From: GWC2-45-19 sp964358085
GTDB taxonomy: Bacteria > Patescibacteriota > Microgenomatia > CAZETR01 > Amesbacteraceae
Direction of reading: 5' to 3'
DNA: 29,006 nt
Assembly: GCA_964358085.1 (NCBI GenBank)
Contig: CAYHNU010000004.1
Coordinates: 1 to 29,006, forward strand
Each line of letters starts with the position of its first letter. The first letter of the stretch is position 1. A program made the position numbers and the translations under genes. Under the pieces are notes generated by a model. That model saw nothing but the letters and a program-made list of their open reading frames with translations. It searched no databases and had not been told where the DNA came from. Shown here one piece after another: positions 14,815 to 21,373 of the stretch.

Positions 14815-14843
14815 GGGACACTCCTTAAAGGATAATCCTTTTT
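14815..14843 (+). repeat. RAYT-flanking repeat, right copy, with the transposase ribosome binding site
   Basis: The same 29-mer as the left copy except for one central base (A for T at 14834). Read on the minus strand it ends AAGGAGTGTCCC directly against the transposase ATG, so its palindrome arm doubles as a Shine-Dalgarno sequence. Confidence 0.85.
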
Positions 14844-14846
14844 GGA

Positions 14847-14875
14847 TTGCGAGGCAAGCGGCCGAGTGTTAGACT
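14847..14875 (+). promoter_or_regulatory. Promoter for the nucleoside hydrolase gene
   Basis: TTGCGA (14847-14852), a 17-nt spacer and TAGACT (14870-14875) with TGT immediately upstream as an extended -10. The -10 ends 9 nt before the ATG at 14885, leaving room for almost no leader. Confidence 0.6.
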
Positions 14876-14884
14876 GAATTAAAG

Positions 14885-15814
14885 ATGATAAAAGTTCACT
14901 TGGATACTGACATCGGAGGAGACATAGATGACCTGTGTGCTCTAGCGATGTTACTTAAATGGTCTGGTGTTGAAATAATCGGGATTACTACCGTGGCAGA
15001 CGAAGGTGGAAAAAGAGCTGGATATGCTAAATATGCACTTCGGGTTTCTGGTAGAGAAAATGTTCCAGTGGCTGCTGGTGCAGATGTGTCATTGGGGTGT
15101 TATAGATTTAAGCCTGGTTATCCGATTGAGGAGAAATATTGGCCTGAGCCAGTTTCTCCACTACCTGGTTCTTTGGACGATGCCTTAGGTATTTTAAGGA
15201 ACAGCATTGAGCAAGGGGCAATTATTATTGGAATTGGCCCTTTTACGAATTTTTTTCTCCTAGACAAGAAATATCCTGGATTGCTAAGTCAGGCCAATTT
15301 GTATTTGATGGGAGGGTATATTTATCCCCCGAGGCAGGGATTTCCCCAGTGGAAGAATGACATGGATTACAATGTTCAATTAGATGTTCAATCTGCTAAG
15401 CATGTTATTGAGATGTGTAATCCAACATTAGTTCCTCTCAATATTACAGTCGAAACTTCACTTAGACGAGCATATCTTAGAAACTTGAGCCAATCAGTTA
15501 ATCCTTTGGCCAAGATAATTGCAGTTCAGGCCGAAGAGTGTGCTCGTGATTGGAACAACGAGGAAAAATACGGCAAAACGTGTGTTGGGCTTCCTGATGA
15601 CACAATAAATTTCCAGCACGATTCCCTCGCATGTGCCGTCGCTCTTGGCTGGGAGGGGGCGGAGATTGATAGTGTTGATTTGAGACTTGAACTTAAAAAT
15701 AGCTGGTTAACAGAGACAATAGATGAATTCGGGAAACTGACCAAGATTGTTACAAGTATAGATGGAAAAAGTTTTAATGATTTTTGGGCAGACCTTTTAG
15801 TTAGAGATTTATGA
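14885..15814 (+). CDS. Inosine/uridine-type nucleoside hydrolase
   Basis: A 309-residue protein, the usual length for the family. The Ca-binding motif HLDTDIGGDIDDLCAL (Asp7, Asp9, Asp15, Asp16) is complete, a GIGPFTNF loop lies at 116-123, LMGGYI at 141-146, DYNVQLDVQSAK at 161-172 gives the expected Asn and Asp, and FQHDSLACAVAL gives His245-Asp246. Such enzymes split nucleosides into base and ribose. Nothing in the surrounding glycosylation genes calls for this, so salvage by a host lacking nucleotide synthesis is a reasonable inference. The gene is AT-richer than the GT genes and sits beside the RAYT. Its TGA overlaps the ATG of a truncated small ORF, suggesting it once preceded another gene in an operon. 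Confidence 0.92.
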   Translation: MIKVHLDTDIGGDIDDLCALAMLLKWSGVEIIGITTVADEGGKRAGYAKYALRVSGRENVPVAAGADVSLGCYRFKPGYPIEEKYWPEPVSPLPGSLDDALGILRNSIEQGAIIIGIGPFTNFFLLDKKYPGLLSQANLYLMGGYIYPPRQGFPQWKNDMDYNVQLDVQSAKHVIEMCNPTLVPLNITVETSLRRAYLRNLSQSVNPLAKIIAVQAEECARDWNNEEKYGKTCVGLPDDTINFQHDSLACAVALGWEGAEIDSVDLRLELKNSWLTETIDEFGKLTKIVTSIDGKSFNDFWADLLVRDL

Positions 15815-15862
15815 AAAACTATCTAAAGATAATTATGATTGGGATACTAATCCTGACTATGG

Positions 15863-15916
15863 GTGCGCTTTTGGGAGGGGGTCGTCAACATGTTTCGCGA
15901 CCTTTGGCGTATCAGG
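15863..15916 (+). pseudogene. Relic of the 3' end of an ALG5-like GT2 gene
   Basis: These 54 nt encode VRFWEGVVNMFRDLWRIR, identical in all 18 residues to the C-terminal region of the GT2 protein encoded at 13375-14094 (bases 14026-14079). By eye, 9 of 54 bases differ and every change is synonymous. Upstream the similarity stops abruptly near 15862. No start codon belongs to this frame. Confidence 0.75.
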
Positions 15917-15922
15917 TATACT
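15917..15922 (+). promoter_or_regulatory. -10 box (TATACT) for the GT39 gene at 15930
   Basis: TATACT ends 7 nt before the ATG, consistent with a leaderless transcript. No good -35 and no TGN extension. It overlaps the end of the truncated small ORF. Confidence 0.45.
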
Positions 15923-15929
15923 AACAAGT

Positions 15930-17423
15930 ATGAACAAACAATTCTGGATAAGTAGCCTGGTTATTCTGTTGCTGGCAGCTGTACTTCGCTTCTGGAATCT
16001 CAACTCCTTACCTATTTTTGCCGATGAGTCTATTTACGTCCGTTGGTCCCAGGTAATGCGGGCTGAATCCACCCTGCGCTTTCTACCTCTCTCCGATGGC
16101 AAACAACCGTTCTTCATGTGGGCTACCATCCCTTTCCTTAAGCTTGTTTCTGATCCTTTATTGGCCGGCCGGGCTCTCTCTGTTTTGGCCGGTTTAGGTT
16201 CCGTCGTCGGTATTGGCTTGGCCAGTTTTCTGCTATTCAAAAACCCTCGTCAAACGACAGTCACCGTTTTAATTGCTGCCGTTTTGCCGTATTTGGTTTT
16301 CTTTGATCGCATGGCCCTAGCAGACAGTTTATTAGCTATGTTTTTAGTTTGGACATTTGTTTTTTCATATCTTTCTTTTATTCACAAACGGTTGGATTTG
16401 GCCATGTTCGCAGGTTTCACTTTGGGTTTTGCCTGGTTGACCAAATCTCCCGCTATCTTCGCCTTTTTTCTTCTCCCACTTAATATACTTTTTATTCCAA
16501 AATATTCGGTAAAAAATCTTCTAATTTCTATTTTCTACTTTCTAGTTTCCGTTACCATAGCCTTTGGCATGTACAACATTTTGCGACTAGGACCAGAATT
16601 TCATCAAATTGCCTTGCGCAATGCCGATTATGTTTTCCCGCTATCCGAAGTTTTACGTCGTCCGCTGGACCCGCTCCTTCCCCATCTTAAAGACTCTTTT
16701 CTTTTCTTTGCCTATTTTCTCACTCCTTTGGGGCTGCTGGCCGCTGTTTCCGGCATTCTGTCCGGAGGCCGGTCCCATTGGCAGAGCCGCTTAATTTTAG
16801 CTGCCTGGTGGCTGGGTCCGGTGTTGGTTCAGTCCGCTATCGCCCGGGGATTCACCGCCCGCTATCTTTTGTTCACAGTTCCTTTTGCCACGATTTTAAT
16901 CGCTCTCGCAGTGGAACATATTGGCCAACGCACTCAAAAGCATTTTCTGTCCATCGCCGCTGCCGGGCTAATAGTTGTTCCGGCGTTGGTCATGGATTAT
17001 CTGGCAGTCACCCGTCCTGAATCCCTGCCTTTGCCCCGTATCGAACGCTCCGGTTATTTAGAAGACTGGACAGCCGGCTACGGTTTGCGCGACGTAGCCC
17101 AAAGTCTGCGCCAATATGCCGCTGCCGGTCCGGTCTTAGTCGGCAGTGAGGGATATTTCGGTACTCCCTTTGACGCCCTTAAACTCTATCTAAATGATGT
17201 CCCGAATGTCCGGATTATTGGTGTCGGAGTATGGATCGACTCTGTGTCCGACAAACTCAAATCAGCGCTTCGAGACAACCAGGTATTTCTGGTAGTCAAC
17301 TCCACTCGCTTGCATGCCGACCCGGATCAGATGGGACTAAAACTTATAAGTAGCTATCCAAAAGCGTATCGTCCCGACGGCACCCGTGAATATTTGTTAT
17401 TCTTCCAAGTTCTCAAACCATGA
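15930..17423 (+). CDS. GT39-type (ArnT/PMT-like) membrane glycosyltransferase
   Basis: A 497-residue protein with a first helix at 6-20, then SLPIFADESIYVRWSQ carrying Asp32-Glu33, and SDGKQPFFMWATIPF, the classic D-x-K-x-P loop of ArnT-like enzymes. FFDRMALADSLLA and FAWLTKSPA are also typical. About eleven helices precede a C-terminal extracellular domain from about 365 (RSGYLEDWTAGYGLRDVAQ, VGSEGYFGTPFDALKLYL). It should transfer a sugar or modified sugar from a polyprenyl phosphate carrier. It is coupled by ATGA to the next gene. It is the best preserved catalytically of the GT39 copies here. Confidence 0.93.
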   Translation: MNKQFWISSLVILLLAAVLRFWNLNSLPIFADESIYVRWSQVMRAESTLRFLPLSDGKQPFFMWATIPFLKLVSDPLLAGRALSVLAGLGSVVGIGLASFLLFKNPRQTTVTVLIAAVLPYLVFFDRMALADSLLAMFLVWTFVFSYLSFIHKRLDLAMFAGFTLGFAWLTKSPAIFAFFLLPLNILFIPKYSVKNLLISIFYFLVSVTIAFGMYNILRLGPEFHQIALRNADYVFPLSEVLRRPLDPLLPHLKDSFLFFAYFLTPLGLLAAVSGILSGGRSHWQSRLILAAWWLGPVLVQSAIARGFTARYLLFTVPFATILIALAVEHIGQRTQKHFLSIAAAGLIVVPALVMDYLAVTRPESLPLPRIERSGYLEDWTAGYGLRDVAQSLRQYAAAGPVLVGSEGYFGTPFDALKLYLNDVPNVRIIGVGVWIDSVSDKLKSALRDNQVFLVVNSTRLHADPDQMGLKLISSYPKAYRPDGTREYLLFFQVLKP

Positions 17424-19084
17424 AAAAAGACCTGTTATTGCTTGTCTTGCTTGTGTTGCCTGCTTTTGCTCCGCTGTTACAGCAGGGTTATTTCTCCATG
17501 CACGACGATATGCAGTCCATCCGCCAGATGAAGATGGATCAATGTCTGGCCGACCTGCAATTTCCCTGCCGCTGGAGTCTGGATCTGGGCTATGGTTATG
17601 GGTATCCGTTGTTCAGCTACTATCCGCCCCTGCCGTATCTCATTGGCCAGCCTTTCCGGTGGTTGGGTTTTCAGTATATCGACGTTGTTAAAATAGTTGG
17701 AATTTTGGGATTTATGGCCACTGCTTCTTTTATGTATTTATTAGGCAAAGAGTTTTGGGGCCGTCTGGGTGGGTTGGTCGCCGCCGCTTTTTACACCTAC
17801 GCCCCGTATCATTCGGTAGATTTTTATGTCAGAGGCGCCATGAATGAATTCTGGGCCTTGGCTCTCTTCCCGATTATCTTTTGGACTACTTACAGATTAA
17901 TTAAATACGGGGTGAGGTACATCCCGCTTGTAGCGTTATCTGTAGCCGGCTTGATGCTTTCTCATAATCCTATTCTTATGATCTTCGCCCCCGTCTTGGT
18001 CATTTGGTGTTTGTTTTGGGTCTTTAAATTTAGGTCAATTAGTTTAATTAGATCAATTAGAAATTTAACCATCTCTGCTCTCTGGGCTCTTGGCTTGGCC
18101 GCCTTCTTTACTCTGCCCGTCCTTCTGGAAACAAAATTTGTCTCGGTCTGGACTTTAACCGCCGGATATTTCAATTACCTGGCTCATTTTTTGGATTTAA
18201 ACCAGATATTTTTGCGTATCAATTGGGGCTATGGGGAATCAGTCTATGGCCGGGGAGACACCATGAGTTTCGCCCTCGGCTACCTGCACTGGATAATCCC
18301 CGCGATCATTCTTATTCTCACCCCCTTCGTCAAAAAACTAAAAAACAATTATCAGTTAATTCTAATTTCTAGTATCTATCTTCTAGCTTCTTTGTTCATG
18401 GCCCACTTCAAAGCTACACCCATTTGGCAAGCCTTTCCTCCTATGGAATTTCTCCAATTTCCCTGGCGTTTTCTGACTCTGGCCATCTTCGCCGCCTCAT
18501 TTCTTTCCGGCGCGATCGCTCAAATTTTCCCTAAAAAAGTCTTAGTCATCTTAATCAGCTTAGTTATCTTAATTAACTCGAACTACTTTCATCCCCGTCA
18601 ATGGTATCCGGACATGACCGACGCTAAAAAATTCTCCGGTAAATCATGGCAGCTACTTATTACTTCCGGCATCTTTGACTATTTGCCCATCTGGGCTCCC
18701 CAACCCCCGGCTGATCCGGCTTTAGAAGACATCAAATTTGTCAGTGGAGAAGGCATTTATTCAACTCTGGTCAAAAAAACCAACCGCCAGGAATATTTAA
18801 TCACCACCTGGACCCCCACCGCCGTGGCCGAACTCCAGACTTACTATTTCCCGGGATGGAAAATTTGGGTCGACGGCGAAGAAGTCAAAATCGATCCTTC
18901 CCGCGACAAAGTCCTAGGTCGCATGCAGGTCGACTTGTCACAGGGCAAACATCAAATCCTGGTCCGCTTCACCAACACTCCCGTCCGCGCCCTTGCTAAC
19001 ACAGTTTCCTTCCTTTCGTGGCTAGTCTTGTTTTTATACTCTTTAAGATTTATTTCTAAGAAGTTTATTGATAATCGAGACTGA
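17420..19084 (+). CDS. PTPS-related/YfhO-like GT-C membrane protein
   Basis: A 554-residue protein with about eleven helices. The first outer loop has SMHDDMQSIRQ (His28, Asp29, Asp30) and RWSLDLGYGYGYPLFSYYPPLPYLIG, the hallmark of membrane proteins annotated as 6-pyruvoyl-tetrahydropterin synthase-related (PF10131). They are not pterin enzymes but look like GT-C glycosyltransferases. The C terminus has a beta-rich outer domain (YYFPGWKIWVDGEEV, LSQGKHQILVRF) like YfhO proteins, followed by a last helix. A paralogue lies at 24324-25955. Substrate unknown; attachment of sugars to surface glycans or proteins is the likely role. The final 42 nt overlap the opposing P-loop gene. Confidence 0.85.
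   Translation: MKKDLLLLVLLVLPAFAPLLQQGYFSMHDDMQSIRQMKMDQCLADLQFPCRWSLDLGYGYGYPLFSYYPPLPYLIGQPFRWLGFQYIDVVKIVGILGFMATASFMYLLGKEFWGRLGGLVAAAFYTYAPYHSVDFYVRGAMNEFWALALFPIIFWTTYRLIKYGVRYIPLVALSVAGLMLSHNPILMIFAPVLVIWCLFWVFKFRSISLIRSIRNLTISALWALGLAAFFTLPVLLETKFVSVWTLTAGYFNYLAHFLDLNQIFLRINWGYGESVYGRGDTMSFALGYLHWIIPAIILILTPFVKKLKNNYQLILISSIYLLASLFMAHFKATPIWQAFPPMEFLQFPWRFLTLAIFAASFLSGAIAQIFPKKVLVILISLVILINSNYFHPRQWYPDMTDAKKFSGKSWQLLITSGIFDYLPIWAPQPPADPALEDIKFVSGEGIYSTLVKKTNRQEYLITTWTPTAVAELQTYYFPGWKIWVDGEEVKIDPSRDKVLGRMQVDLSQGKHQILVRFTNTPVRALANTVSFLSWLVLFLYSLRFISKKFIDNRD
18541..18576 (+). repeat. Tandem 18-bp imperfect repeat in the PTPS-related gene
   Basis: CTTAGTCATCTTAATCAG is followed directly by CTTAGTTATCTTAATTAA, with 15 of 18 bases identical. 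It encodes LVILIS then LVILIN, a transmembrane helix apparently built by duplication. Confidence 0.75.
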
Positions 19085-19570
19085 CATGCTCAACCTTGTT
19101 GGAATATCCCCCCATACTTCATAGAATTTAACTCGTTTGGCTCGAAGGATTTTTCTTAAACCCTTATCTATATCTCGTTGAAAATCCATATTCAAACTCC
19201 TGAGCCCATCGTCTGAAATTGAAAATTCAATTGGACAGTATAACAGAAGATCATACTTTGCATTCCGCTCTACAATATCTTCTATCACTTCCAAGACTTT
19301 TCTGTTTTTTATTGAATAAGAACCATAAACAATGTTGTCCCAAAGAGTCTTTTCCATGACCCACGGTAACGGCGTATTTCTCTCCATCTCAAGTTGTTTA
19401 GAAAGAATCCAAAGTTGTGTTTCAGGGGGCGTTTCTTCGTTAATAGGAAAATTAAGTCTGAAAGCATCTGCGACTATATCTGGAATATAGTTAAATCCAA
19501 AATGCTCAACTAGACCACGGCTCAAAGTGGTCTTCCCGGTTCCATGAGCTCCAACAACAGCAATTTTCAT
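19043..19570 (-). CDS. NadR-like P-loop ATPase/kinase (AAA_28-type)
   Basis: A 175-residue protein beginning MKIAVVGAHGTGKTTLSRGL with a Walker A motif at 7-14. It continues with IPDIVADAF, ETQLWILSKQLEMER and VMEKTLWDNIVYGS, the region where relatives have D-R-T or E-K-T. YDLLLYCPIEFSI is a Walker-B-like strand, followed by RDIDKGLRKIL. The pattern fits the NadR C-terminal kinase/Ttd14 class of small-molecule kinases; the substrate cannot be told. It is the last gene of a minus-strand operon after the M20 gene (ATGA overlap). A diverged relative lies at 28453. The 3' end overlaps the PTPS-related gene antisense by 42 nt. Confidence 0.82.
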   Translation of the reverse strand: MKIAVVGAHGTGKTTLSRGLVEHFGFNYIPDIVADAFRLNFPINEETPPETQLWILSKQLEMERNTPLPWVMEKTLWDNIVYGSYSIKNRKVLEVIEDIVERNAKYDLLLYCPIEFSISDDGLRSLNMDFQRDIDKGLRKILRAKRVKFYEVWGDIPTRLSMSVSIINKLLRNKS

Positions 19571-20664
19571 AATTTGAAAACAAACCTCTCGAGGATATTA
19601 TAGTATTGTCTCAAGCTTTCTACATAAACAAATTCGTCATCGGAGTGCATTCCGTCTCCTGACGGTCCGAAACATAGTGCAGGGATGCGCTTAGAGGAAA
19701 AATGTCTTGCATCAGATGCAAAATTGCTTGAAATAAAATTTTGGCTAACTCCAGACTCGGCCTTAATTGAATTCATGAGTAATTTAAGAAGTGGGGAACT
19801 TGTTAAGATAGAATGGGACGGTTCATCATAGATAATCTCAATCTTTGTATCATCATAAACTAACGTGGATCTTATTTTTCTTAAAATAGCCGAGGTTTTT
19901 TCTTGGGGGGTCCTTCTAACATCTAACGTAACCTCAGCATGATCCGGGACTTGGTTTCCTGCTAGCCCACCACAAATCATGCTAAAATTGACAGTCGCGT
20001 TCCATCTTGGGCCGGAGGGAACCTTAAACACACGTGATAATTTGGAGATCTCGTGTGATAACTTTGTTATCGCGTTTACGCCTTCCCACAGATGAGCCGC
20101 ATGAGCCCTTTTCCCACACGTTCTAATAACAAGTTTAATTGGAGCTTTGGCTTGTTTTTCTATACTTAAGTTTGTAGGTTCTCCGATGATTACTCCTTTT
20201 GTGATTTTTGAAAACACCTCCGAATACGGTTTGCTACCGTTACTTCCTCCAATCTCTTCGTCAGTTACCACTAGTAAGCCAACTGGTAATCGTTCTTGTC
20301 TCTTAGACAGATTCTTTAATAGCACAAACATAGTTGCGACAGCTGCTTTCATGTCATAAGCACCCCTCCCCCAAATTTTTCCTGAGGAGACTCGCGCTTT
20401 AAATTGTGAGTCGCTTGCGGGAACCACATCAACGTGTCCGTTAAAAAGAATTGCTGGAGAGGAGGGGGAAAGTCCAAAAAGCACACTTTCAACTCCATCA
20501 TCCATAAATTTTTTCTTAGGTCGTTTTCCCCAATACTTTTCCAATAACCTTAAGCAGTTACTTTGTTCCCCCGGTTTGTCTTTAGTGGAGGGAATGGCTA
20601 TTAGTTCGGCAGTTAATTTGACAACTTCATCAACCACCATATCCATATCAAAGCTCAAAACCAT
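19567..20664 (-). CDS. M20-family metallo-amidohydrolase (ArgE/DapE/CPG2-like)
   Basis: A 365-residue protein. The di-zinc residues are all visible: NGHVDVVP (His77, Asp79), GRGAYDMKAA (Asp104), VTDEEIGG (Glu136-Glu137), IGEPTN (Glu162) and GMHSDDE (His340). The middle lid-domain part includes RTCGKRAHAAHLWEGVNAI. The family removes acyl groups from amino acids or splits small peptides, and the motifs do not fix the substrate. Start choice: ATG 20664 overlaps the phosphatase gene by 17 nt; ATG 20646, one base past that stop, or ATG 20640 are also good. It stands between a phosphatase and a NadR-like kinase in one AT-rich operon. An acetylornithine-type role is possible, but no arginine or lysine genes are nearby. 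Confidence 0.9.
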   Translation of the reverse strand: MVLSFDMDMVVDEVVKLTAELIAIPSTKDKPGEQSNCLRLLEKYWGKRPKKKFMDDGVESVLFGLSPSSPAILFNGHVDVVPASDSQFKARVSSGKIWGRGAYDMKAAVATMFVLLKNLSKRQERLPVGLLVVTDEEIGGSNGSKPYSEVFSKITKGVIIGEPTNLSIEKQAKAPIKLVIRTCGKRAHAAHLWEGVNAITKLSHEISKLSRVFKVPSGPRWNATVNFSMICGGLAGNQVPDHAEVTLDVRRTPQEKTSAILRKIRSTLVYDDTKIEIIYDEPSHSILTSSPLLKLLMNSIKAESGVSQNFISSNFASDARHFSSKRIPALCFGPSGDGMHSDDEFVYVESLRQYYNILERFVFKL

Positions 20665-21079
20665 CTAAGTTACCGAACGATCTTACATTTCCCATAGCTA
20701 TTCTGAATGCGGCGCTCATAACAGCATTATGGGACACTAGTAATGCTTCTTCAACTCCAAACTCTCTCATGGCCTCTAGAAGCTGTCTTCCATAGTCCTC
20801 TAAGGCATTCCAGTATTTTTTATGAACTTCAAGCACGTACTTGTGGGACGTTGACATATTGATATCATCCGCGACGAATTCATCAAGCCTACTGTCAACA
20901 ACAACCTCCCCAAAACCTAACGCCTGGGCAGTTTGCTGAGTTCGAAATGCGGTCGAACAAACAGCCATCCTTCGATCAGAGAACCTCTCTCTAGACGACT
21001 GAGCTATACGAACCCCTTCTCCAGTGAGAGCATCTAGTGGGTAAGCAGATTTTGAATGCCTAATTACAAGAGATCCCAT
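20648..21079 (-). CDS. Histidine phosphatase family protein (phosphoglycerate mutase-like/SixA-like)
   Basis: A 143-residue minimal member of the histidine phosphatase superfamily. LVIRHSKSAYPLDALTGEG carries the Arg7-His8 core; the usual RHG or RHxE context here is RHSKS. CSTAFRTQQTAQALGF matches the S-x-x-x-R-x-x-Q-T-A motif, and LLVSHNAVM provides the second catalytic His117. It probably dephosphorylates a small metabolite or a protein histidine. It is the first gene of the phosphatase-M20-P-loop operon, read from an extended -10 promoter 11 nt before its ATG. Confidence 0.85.
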   Translation of the reverse strand: MGSLVIRHSKSAYPLDALTGEGVRIAQSSRERFSDRRMAVCSTAFRTQQTAQALGFGEVVVDSRLDEFVADDINMSTSHKYVLEVHKKYWNALEDYGRQLLEAMREFGVEEALLVSHNAVMSAAFRIAMGNVRSFGNLDGFEL

Positions 21080-21090
21080 AATCCTATAGT

Positions 21091-21099
21091 ATTATAGCA
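21091..21099 (-). promoter_or_regulatory. Extended -10 promoter (TGC-TATAAT) of the phosphatase operon
   Basis: On the minus strand TGC-TATAAT ends 11 nt before the ATG at 21079. It is a near-perfect extended -10. No Shine-Dalgarno sequence lies in between. Confidence 0.65.
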
Positions 21100-21125
21100 C
21101 ATAAGCTCTGTTCATTTCCTATTCA

Positions 21126-21131
21126 TATACT
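21126..21131 (+). promoter_or_regulatory. -10 box (TATACT) upstream of the 21143 small ORF
   Basis: TATACT ends 11 nt before the ATG at 21143, the same layout as other gene starts in this window. This suggests that the first copy of the MAEEVT start was once, or still is, transcribed. Confidence 0.4.
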
Positions 21132-21142
21132 AAAATAATCAT

Positions 21143-21229
21143 ATGGCAGAAGAAGTGACGCCGGAGAAGTGGGAGATTATAAAATCCCACCTTAAAGGTG
21201 AGATTGGGATATATGCGTACTTGGAGTAG
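21143..21229 (+). pseudogene. Small ORF sharing its start with the flippase gene; probable relic
   Basis: Twenty-eight codons starting MAEEVTPEKWEII. The first six residues equal those of the flippase at 21374; 16 of 18 bases match and both differences are synonymous. Beyond that the two diverge. It may be a leftover of an earlier copy of the flippase 5' end, or a short real ORF. I do not recognise the rest. Confidence 0.35.
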
Positions 21230-21341
21230 TCTCAAAAAGGAATGGCTCAAAGACCCAGCGATTAAAAAAGAATATGACAAGCTGGAGCGGCGCTATGCTC
21301 TCATTGGAAAGGCTATAGAATTAAGAATCAAGAGAAAATAG
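21213..21341 (+). pseudogene. Truncated antitoxin-like fragment (HigA/XRE N-terminal part)
   Basis: A 42-codon ORF, MRTWSSLKKEWLKDPAIKKE then YDKLERRYALIGKAIELRIK. The pattern L-x-x-P-x-x-K-x-x-Y-x-x-L-x-x-x-Y-A-L-x-x-x-I-x-x-R is common at the N terminus of HigA-type antitoxins, just before the helix-turn-helix. Here a TAG follows RIKRK, exactly where the DNA-binding part should begin, and no toxin gene is nearby. A remnant is more likely than a functional gene. Confidence 0.45.
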
Positions 21342-21373
21342 CCCAAGCCCAATAAGTAATGTAAAATGATTCC

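Larger units (their letters stand above)
15811..15924 (+). pseudogene. Truncated membrane-protein start fused out of frame to GT2 relic
   Basis: An ATGA-coupled ORF of 37 codons. Its first 20 or so residues, MKNYLKIIMIGILILTMGAL, look like a signal anchor. The rest reads through the GT2 relic in the wrong frame and stops at 15922. The likely reading is the 5' end of a gene that followed the nucleoside hydrolase, cut off near 15860 by a recombination event. It could be a real small membrane peptide. Confidence 0.5.

Noticed and set aside
14095..14843. CRISPR-like array from three repeats
   Set aside because: Spacing is about 200 and 500 bp, one copy is inside a gene, and no cas genes are present.
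17420..19084. Pterin biosynthesis role from the 6-pyruvoyl-tetrahydropterin synthase-related label
   Set aside because: The protein is polytopic and lacks the PTPS His-metal site; the label is a naming accident.
19567..20664. Firm assignment as argE or dapE
   Set aside because: The M20 metal residues are shared by many substrates, and no arginine or lysine genes are nearby.
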